Source: Oppiella nova
Lineage: Eukaryota > Arthropoda > Arachnida > Sarcoptiformes > Oppiidae
Assembly (NCBI GenBank): GCA_905397405.1
Contig: CAJPVJ010000281.1
Coordinates: forward strand, 1 to 29,378
Length of the DNA stretch: 29,378 nt
Direction: 5' to 3'
Made by a program: the position numbers and the translations under genes. Below are positions 23,994-29,378 of the stretch, piece after piece; within the stretch, counting starts at the first letter, position 1; every line of letters starts with the position of its first letter. The notes below the pieces were generated by a model. The model saw only the letters and a list, made by a program, of their open reading frames with translations. It made no database searches and was not told the DNA's origin.

Positions 23994-26569
23994 TGACATA
24001 CACCTTCCGCCATAATCATATTTTGCTTTTTGTCTGCTGCTTGTGCAGAAACATCATATTGAATTCGGCATTGTTCGTTGGCATTTTCGCCCCATTTCAC
24101 TGTAACCGAGTCTGCTGTAGTATTGGTTCTTAAATAAACCATACTACCTTGCGCAACCATTCCAATATTTTCACCTTTTGTATCAAATACTTCTGCTGCA
24201 AAAGGTAAAGTTTCACCATTTTGTTTTTTACTACGAATATAAATTGCTTTACCAATTTTCGTTGCAAAACTCACTTGTGAAATTGAACCTGCATAGGGTG
24301 CGATACGCTGACTTGTACCATCTAACTCTACATCTGTCGACATGCCTTGAGGGTCAAGGGTAATGTCATTTAAACGATATGGTGTTACATATGGAATCAC
24401 CGCATAACCAGATTTATTAATACTTAAACCTGTCGCATTATTCACTTTAGCACCAGCAGCTTCAGGTGCATACACCAAGACCATGGTTTGCCCCTGATCT
24501 GGTCCAAACAAGACACCTTCAGGATGAGCAACAATATTACCACGTGCAGTCAACATTGCTTGCTGATAACCGTCAGCCGCACTGAATGATCCACCAACAG
24601 TCGCGTAGTTGGTGCGATACTGAGCATTTAAATTGGCACTCGGATTATCACCATAGCGCGTCGATACAGATGTACCATAGTTAAAACGATCACCAACCAC
24701 ACCGCTCACGCCGACAGTCGCATTATCTTGCGTCATAATCGAGTTAAGGTTTGCTGAGCTTTTCTTAAATGAAAGTGGTAAAGACATGGTCAGCATATAC
24801 TCAGTATCACTATTGCTGATACTTGTGGCATTGTTTTCAACAATACGTTTAATTGCCGACAAACCATAAGTCAAACCACGATAGCTGTTGCTATAACCGA
24901 CTTGATATTGACGGGTTGTTTCCTGACGATTCCAGTAATCTACCCACGAACCTGTTGCATAAATGTTGCCAAAATCACGTGGTAAACCCTGATTCAGGGT
25001 GATCTGAAATTCACTGCGCTGTTTACCTACATGAGCTGAACTAATACCTTTATTGTCGAGGTCTTGTACCAATATCGCATCACGTAACTTGTAAAAGTTT
25101 TCTGTAGAATAGCGATATGCAGCCAAAGTCAAATTGGTATCTGTTGGGGTAATTAATTTACTATAGCTAATTCGGAAACTTTGCCCACTTTCACTTTTAC
25201 GACGTTCAAAATCTGCTTGTGAATGCGTCACATCGAGAGCAATTGCACCAATCGGTGTTGCAAAAGCACTGCCCAATGTCACTGCTGAATAGTCTTCTGA
25301 GAACTGCACACCACCATAAGCCGTGATCGAGTTATTAATACCGCGTTGATACTTCCCTTGCACAATAAAAGGATCTAGATCTATATCTTTATCGCGGAAT
25401 TGACCCATTGACACAGAATAACGGCTCATTCCTGGACGTAGCATTTGTACTACAGATGCATAAGGAATTGAATAGCGTTGAATCTCACCATTGGCTTCTA
25501 AAATAGAAACTTCGAGTTCACCACCAAACCCTGTCGGATAAAGGTCATTGATTTCAAAACTCCCCGGTGCAACGGTTGTTTGATAAATCAATTGACCTTG
25601 CTGACGTACTTCAACCTTGGCATTGGTTTTTGCATTTCCGCGAATACGGGGTGCATAACCAATCATACTGTTGGGTAACATGCGGTCATCACTAGAAAAA
25701 TCGAAACCACGATAGCCAAATGAATCAAAGATTTCACCATCGGTAAAGCTTTCACCTAAAGTCAACACGCCACGGTATTGCGGGAAAGCGCGTTGTACAT
25801 AGGTGCTAATCGCATCATAACTCGATTTAGATTGATTATCTGTAGTCGTGCGGTCTTGCCATTGCCATTGCCATTGACCATTATGGCGCAATTGCCAACC
25901 TGCCAAATTTGCACCAGCGGTTACCGAAGTAAACGCATTTGTGGTTTCTTCCCCACCTTGGATTTTATTAAATGTTTTATATGCACTGGCATTATAAGAA
26001 AGAAATGCAGCATTGATCCCACGATCCCAAACACTTGGGTCGACATAGCCTTGCGCATTTTTTTGCATCGCAACTTGCGGAATCGAAATATCGACACGTA
26101 AGCGTGAAGTATCAAATTCATAAAAAGAATCTTCAACCCACTGTTCGATTTTCTGACAACCTGTCAAAGCAAAGCTTTCGCCTTTTTTTAACACCTCTGC
26201 TTTAACGCCATATTCTAATAATTGGTTTGAGCTAAAGCAGGTAAAAGCATTTTGATTATTTTCAGTTGCTTTAAACACCATACGGTGTTTACCAAACCAG
26301 TTACCATTGACATAAATATCCACATTATAGTCACCTGGTAACACAGGATTGCCATATTTAAAGCGATTTACATCTATCTTTTTGGCATCGCCAATTAAAA
26401 AAGCCGAATCAAATTCTGCTTCTGCAGCAGTCGGAGACTTTTCAGCCTCTTTTAAGTCAGTTTCAGATGCATTAACTAAAGCAGGAATGCTGAGCGTAAT
26501 AACCCCACAAGCCACATAGTAACTGATATGTCGCTTGATCCACTTGTAGCTTTGTTCATTTTTTTGCAT
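23990..26569 (-). CDS. Outer-membrane fimbrial usher, pilus 2
   Basis: 859 residues, complete. After the signal (ending VNA near residue 34) an acidic stretch of about 20 residues precedes FDSAFL of the N-terminal domain. Plug and barrel features include GYRGFDFSSDDRMLPNSMIG, YAPRIRGNAKTNAKV and APGSFEINDLYPTGFGGELEV; MLRPGMSRYSVSMGQFRD starts a barrel section. Two C-terminal cysteines (NEQCRIQYD and EGVCQ) close the last domain. It has the same architecture as the pilus 1 usher but is clearly a different lineage, with only motif-level identity. Overlaps the adhesin start as ATGA. The ribosome site is weak. Confidence 0.95.
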   Translation of the reverse strand: MQKNEQSYKWIKRHISYYVACGVITLSIPALVNASETDLKEAEKSPTAAEAEFDSAFLIGDAKKIDVNRFKYGNPVLPGDYNVDIYVNGNWFGKHRMVFKATENNQNAFTCFSSNQLLEYGVKAEVLKKGESFALTGCQKIEQWVEDSFYEFDTSRLRVDISIPQVAMQKNAQGYVDPSVWDRGINAAFLSYNASAYKTFNKIQGGEETTNAFTSVTAGANLAGWQLRHNGQWQWQWQDRTTTDNQSKSSYDAISTYVQRAFPQYRGVLTLGESFTDGEIFDSFGYRGFDFSSDDRMLPNSMIGYAPRIRGNAKTNAKVEVRQQGQLIYQTTVAPGSFEINDLYPTGFGGELEVSILEANGEIQRYSIPYASVVQMLRPGMSRYSVSMGQFRDKDIDLDPFIVQGKYQRGINNSITAYGGVQFSEDYSAVTLGSAFATPIGAIALDVTHSQADFERRKSESGQSFRISYSKLITPTDTNLTLAAYRYSTENFYKLRDAILVQDLDNKGISSAHVGKQRSEFQITLNQGLPRDFGNIYATGSWVDYWNRQETTRQYQVGYSNSYRGLTYGLSAIKRIVENNATSISNSDTEYMLTMSLPLSFKKSSANLNSIMTQDNATVGVSGVVGDRFNYGTSVSTRYGDNPSANLNAQYRTNYATVGGSFSAADGYQQAMLTARGNIVAHPEGVLFGPDQGQTMVLVYAPEAAGAKVNNATGLSINKSGYAVIPYVTPYRLNDITLDPQGMSTDVELDGTSQRIAPYAGSISQVSFATKIGKAIYIRSKKQNGETLPFAAEVFDTKGENIGMVAQGSMVYLRTNTTADSVTVKWGENANEQCRIQYDVSAQAADKKQNMIMAEGVCQ

Positions 26570-26658
26570 AAAGAAGTCTGCCTATCAACAAATGAATAGG
26601 TTTTTTTACTCGCTTACTCTCAGATAAATGAAATGATTAAATCATCATTACGAAGGTG

Positions 26659-26690
26659 CTTTAAATTTCTTGTATTGAAGAAATTTAAAG
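26659..26690 (-). other. Intercistronic stem-loop between chaperone and usher genes
   Basis: CTTTAAATTTCTT and AAGAAATTTAAAG form a perfect 13-bp stem with a 6-nt loop (26672-26677). It sits 14 nt after the chaperone stop and about 90 nt before the usher start. There is no T-run after it on the minus strand, so mRNA protection or processing is more likely than termination. Confidence 0.65.
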
Positions 26691-26704
26691 ACTTGATCAA
26701 TCTA

Positions 26705-27433
26705 TTAAAATTTAATATTTCGCTCTACACGACCACCATAATCATTGATTGTGGTAAAGGTCATCTTAGCGACATTGGAATTTTTTAAACTCACCGTTCC
26801 ATCAGAAAATGGTTTCAACATTAAACCTTGTGAAATCAAATCAACGCGTTTGCCTGATTGATCTTGCATAATAGAAGTCAAGGTAATATGAAATGGTGTT
26901 GGGTTTTTTACGGTTAACTGAGTACCGTTATTGCTCCACTGTAATTTTTCAGGTGCCAAAGCGACATCTTCTTTAAGTCCAGCTGGGCGATAAAAAAACT
27001 TTATACGCGATCGAATCGCAAGTTGTAAAAAGTTATCTGGTACAACATTCTGATCTTTCGCAGAAGGCTTTGGTGGGATATCGAGAATATTTAACCAAAA
27101 TAGCGTTTCTTGAGTTTTACTTAACTCATTTGCATTCGGCAAACTGGTAATACGTAAAGACTGCCCTTTTTTTGCTTCCACACGCGATATAGGCGGTGTA
27201 ATCATAAAAGGCGCTTTAGATTGATCTGGAGTAGATTTTGCATCTCCCTCATCAATCCATGCTTGAACCAATGCAGGATTATTTCCGTTATTACTTACCT
27301 GTAAAGTAATTTCACGTGCATCAGATGGATAGATGACACGAGTACCATGAATGATGATTTCAGCATTCGCTGCACCAAACGGAATTAAAAATGCGAGTAA
27401 ACCTTTTTTAAGAAAGGAATGATTCAAGAACAT
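26705..27433 (-). CDS. PapD-like periplasmic pilus chaperone, pilus 2
   Basis: 242 residues. The signal peptide ends ANA near residue 24. Family features are HGTRVIYPSDAREITLQVSNNGNNPALVQAWID, PFMITPPISRVEAKKGQSLRI, FWLNILDIPPKP, and RSRIKFFYRPAGL before the second domain; the C-terminus ends TINDYGGRVERNIKF. It handles pilus 2 subunits in the periplasm. The gene follows the major pilin by 79 nt with a terminator-like stem between, so it should be made in smaller amounts than the pilin. Confidence 0.94.
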   Translation of the reverse strand: MFLNHSFLKKGLLAFLIPFGAANAEIIIHGTRVIYPSDAREITLQVSNNGNNPALVQAWIDEGDAKSTPDQSKAPFMITPPISRVEAKKGQSLRITSLPNANELSKTQETLFWLNILDIPPKPSAKDQNVVPDNFLQLAIRSRIKFFYRPAGLKEDVALAPEKLQWSNNGTQLTVKNPTPFHITLTSIMQDQSGKRVDLISQGLMLKPFSDGTVSLKNSNVAKMTFTTINDYGGRVERNIKF

Positions 27434-27451
27434 AACGATTATCTCTATATC

Positions 27452-27493
27452 TAAAATAAAGTAAAAGAGCTAGGTTGCTAGACAACCTAGCTC
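27452..27493 (-). terminator. Intra-operon attenuator after the major pilin gene
   Basis: On the minus strand GAGCTAGGTTG-TCTAG-CAACCTAGCTC (perfect 11-bp stem, 5-nt loop) runs into TTTTACTTTATTTT. It lies about 20 nt after the pilin stop and before the chaperone. A partial terminator here would yield abundant pilin mRNA and less of the assembly genes. Confidence 0.75.
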
Positions 27494-27512
27494 CGTACCA
27501 TTCAATAAAAAA

Positions 27513-28046
27513 TTATTGATAGATAATAGTATATTGAACAGACGTTGTTACTTTACCAGCAGCAGATGCATCAGTTGCATAATATTCAGCATAGTAATTA
27601 AGATCAGCTGCACCTTTGTCCGCAACATCTACCCATTGAGAGTTAGTTTGCGCGCCAGAAGCACCAGCAGCAAGTACAGGAATGAATTGGTTATTTGAAC
27701 CTAACAATTGAACTTGAACGTTTTTCGCGCCAGTTGCATCTGTGTTGTTTAAACGACCAGTACCAAAATCAACTGTTGAACCTGGTTCAAAATAAGTTGC
27801 AACTTTGCCTTCAGAGCAGTTAGCCAAGTTGATTGTGAATGGCGTACGACCCGCGATATCACCAGTTTTAGCAAGAGTTTGCTTAGAAACTGTTGGAAGC
27901 GTTACTGTGAAATCTTTACCTTGTGGAGTCACGATATCACAAGTTTTGTCAGTTACTAAACCGTTGATTGTGATTGTACCATCTGCTGCGAAAGCGCTAG
28001 ACATTGCTAAAATTGAAACTGATGTTGCTAAAAAAATATTTTTCAT
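27513..28046 (-). CDS. Major fimbrial subunit (type 1 pilin family), pilus 2
   Basis: 177 residues. The signal peptide ends SAFA near residue 20. Mature features are TITINGLVTDKTCDIVTPQG, the second Cys in INLANCSEGK, and C-terminal VQYTIIYQ. Only two cysteines remain, as in canonical pilins. Codon use is the high-expression type (GGT, GTT, ACT, AAC, CGT-like choices), stronger than in the chaperone and usher genes. AGGA lies 8 nt before the ATG at 28046. A good promoter lies about 50-80 nt upstream and an attenuator follows the stop, both fitting a shaft protein made in excess. Confidence 0.93.
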   Translation of the reverse strand: MKNIFLATSVSILAMSSAFAADGTITINGLVTDKTCDIVTPQGKDFTVTLPTVSKQTLAKTGDIAGRTPFTINLANCSEGKVATYFEPGSTVDFGTGRLNNTDATGAKNVQVQLLGSNNQFIPVLAAGASGAQTNSQWVDVADKGAADLNYYAEYYATDASAAGKVTTSVQYTIIYQ

Positions 28047-28712
28047 ACCAAGTATCCTATACAGACAAAAAAAATGATTCGTTTTGGTCGATGGGTATTA
28101 TGCACACTGAGACAAAAATGTAAACAAAGTCACACTTTCTATAATGAATAGATACAAGCGTATATAAATTCGTATTTTTTGAGAAAAATATTTTTATTAT
28201 ATATTTCAATATATTAAATATTTATTACATTCATATTTCAGTTTTATTTAAAGTATTTTTTTTTGTAAATTTTTTACATAAAAACAAAATTCACATTATT
28301 TCACCTTAAATTTTGAATTAGTCACGTGCAGATAAACCATCACTCTATGTCATTTGATCAGGAAATTTGCTGTGTGTTTTTGGAAATTTAGGCAAGAAAA
28401 CGGCGATATCACAACTCACCTCCATCCCATTACAAAGTCCAAAGATCAAGGATTAGCCATGCTTTAGCTACTATTTTACTAACGGATATTTGGCTTAAAT
28501 TTAGAATTTCCACTAACCAACATTTGCCAAAAGATACTCTCAAGACAATTAATAATTATATTTACATATGAGTTTAAGGAATAAATATTTTATTTTTCTT
28601 TACAATATTCAATTTTTTTAATGTTAAAAATCATATAAATATTTTTTCCAATTAAAATGTGAAATAGTTAACATATTAATATGTGTTGTGTTTGAACCTA
28701 TTTCTGAACAAT
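28047..28712. other. AT-rich spacer between pilus operon 2 and the usher relic
   Basis: About 666 bases. The first 90 contain the pilus 2 promoter. The rest is very AT-rich, apart from a segment at 28320-28490 of higher GC with short open frames on both strands that I cannot assign. This segment may be residue of the decayed operon. No complete gene or insertion sequence is visible. Confidence 0.55.
28097..28134 (-). promoter_or_regulatory. Predicted promoter and CRP/Vfr-like site of pilus operon 2
   Basis: On the minus strand TTTACA (28119-28124) is followed after 16 nt by CATAAT (28097-28102), giving a leader of roughly 44 nt. TGTGA-CTTTGT-TTACA (28119-28134) matches the CRP consensus at nine of ten positions and overlaps the -35 box, as at class II CRP-activated promoters. 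Confidence 0.5.
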
Positions 28713-29378
28713 CTATTCAGGACTACACCTCTTCACCTGTATTATCTTTCTCACTTTATCTAGATAATCACCTACATCTACCACTGCCCAGATCAAGCCT
28801 TTAAACTTTTCCTCATTCAGAAATGTACTTGCTTCTGATGCCAAAGGAATATTTTTGCCATCTTCTGCAAGAATCTCCGATATAGGCCACCCCAAAAGTC
28901 CCTGATTTATCTGTGGCAAAATACGTGTTGGCAACCGAACTTTTATGATTGTTGGCTGAGACCAAATTGCTATATTGCAAGCGTGAAAGATCATAATAAT
29001 CCTGATCACGTTGGGTATGATTGAGACTAAATCCAAAGCGTTGCTGGTTATAGCTATAGCCTAAAGTATATCGATTTCCCTTGATATTTTGGCTATTGAT
29101 CCGATTAAATTCACGGTCTGCCCAACTTTGAGTTGCCGAACCACTTAACACCCCAAACTGATTCAACTTAAACACTGAACCTAGCCCAACCAACTGAATT
29201 GAATCGGAGAGTTCAACTCGTCCTTCAGCCGTGAGCCAGTCGTTAATCCCATAACGCGCATCCGCTGAACTGGCAAATTTGCCATATTCAAAGTTCTTGA
29301 TCCCATAATCTTCGCGGATTTGTCCCATAGACACCGAATAATCCAATAACCCCGGTTTAAGCAAAGTATTCGAAATAT
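28713..29378 (-). pseudogene. Decayed fimbrial usher fragment, 5' part beyond the right edge
   Basis: From the right edge an open frame reads LLKPGLLDYSVSMGQIRED and then barrel-like sequence to TYFATDKSGTFGVAYIGD near 28890. This aligns with the usher segment starting MLRPGMSRYSVSMGQFRD in pilus 2. In a different frame the sequence ISEILAEDGKNIPLASEAS (about 28812-28870) resembles the usher C-terminal domain (GETLPFAAEVFD in pilus 2). Thus a large middle section, by comparison about 250-300 codons, is missing and the frame is broken at the junction. The expected C-terminal cysteine region is also degraded. No intact chaperone, adhesin or subunit of this third system follows in the window. 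Confidence 0.82.

Noticed and set aside
26581-26607. CCTAT...ATAGG followed by seven T on the plus strand, a possible terminator
   Set aside because: No plus-strand gene lies upstream to be terminated; the stem is only 5 bp and the region is the leader of the minus-strand usher gene.
28713-29036. Separate small gene in the second frame of the right-edge region
   Set aside because: Its recognisable part matches the usher C-terminal domain, so it is the frame-shifted tail of the usher relic and not a new gene.

Overview
The window is AT-rich chromosomal DNA from a gammaproteobacterium, most likely Acinetobacter (Moraxellaceae). This rests on low GC, A/T-biased codon use, gene families and gene order; no rRNA or single marker gene proves the genus. 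There is no tRNA, rRNA, CRISPR array, complete insertion sequence or phage module. Reading left to right there are five blocks.

Block 1 (1-5428, all minus strand) is the promoter-proximal part of an aryl-polyene-type (APE) lipid/pigment cluster. In transcription order it holds a chain-length-factor-like ketosynthase fragment protein, a PlsC-like acyltransferase, two acyl carrier proteins, a COG4648 membrane protein, a fused acyl/aryl-AMP ligase plus hot-dog dehydratase, a family 2 glycosyltransferase and an LpxL-like acyltransferase cut by the left edge. Most genes overlap or lie within 11 nt, so this is one translationally coupled operon. A plausible promoter lies at 5485-5514, bracketed by a 9-bp inverted repeat.

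Block 2 (6117-8797) holds three minus-strand genes for small exported proteins and one plus-strand lipoprotein. The exported proteins are one with Ivy-like features that lacks the usual CKPHDC loop, an unrecognised two-cysteine protein, and a DUF4189-like protein with a glycine-rich linker.

Block 3 (9356-15370, plus) is a complete chaperone-usher pilus operon: major pilin, divergent minor subunit, chaperone, usher, two-domain tip adhesin, second minor subunit. An AraC/XylS-family regulator with an OruR/ArgR-like N-terminal domain follows at 15621-16715.

Block 4 (16890-22406) is a beta-alanine catabolic unit: an APC-family permease, (methyl)malonate-semialdehyde dehydrogenase (mmsA) and a beta-alanine--pyruvate aminotransferase, with a divergent LysR regulator. 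Predicted flow is beta-alanine uptake, transamination to malonate semialdehyde, then oxidation to acetyl-CoA and CO2. The 103-bp divergent gap carries a LysR-type dyad.

Block 5 (22553-28046, minus) is a second chaperone-usher operon: major pilin, chaperone, usher, adhesin, plus a 102-residue pilin-like protein. Stem-loops follow the pilin, the chaperone and the adhesin, which suggests stepwise tuning of subunit stoichiometry. Beyond it, at the right edge, lies a decayed third usher (28713-29378). The window is thus a surface-structure island (polyene lipid, secreted proteins, two intact pili, one pilus relic) interrupted by a catabolic operon. CRP/Vfr-like sites lie upstream of both major pilins. 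I found no clearly unprecedented system. The best candidates for new biology are the exported-protein trio, the attenuated pilus operon and the bracketed APE promoter.
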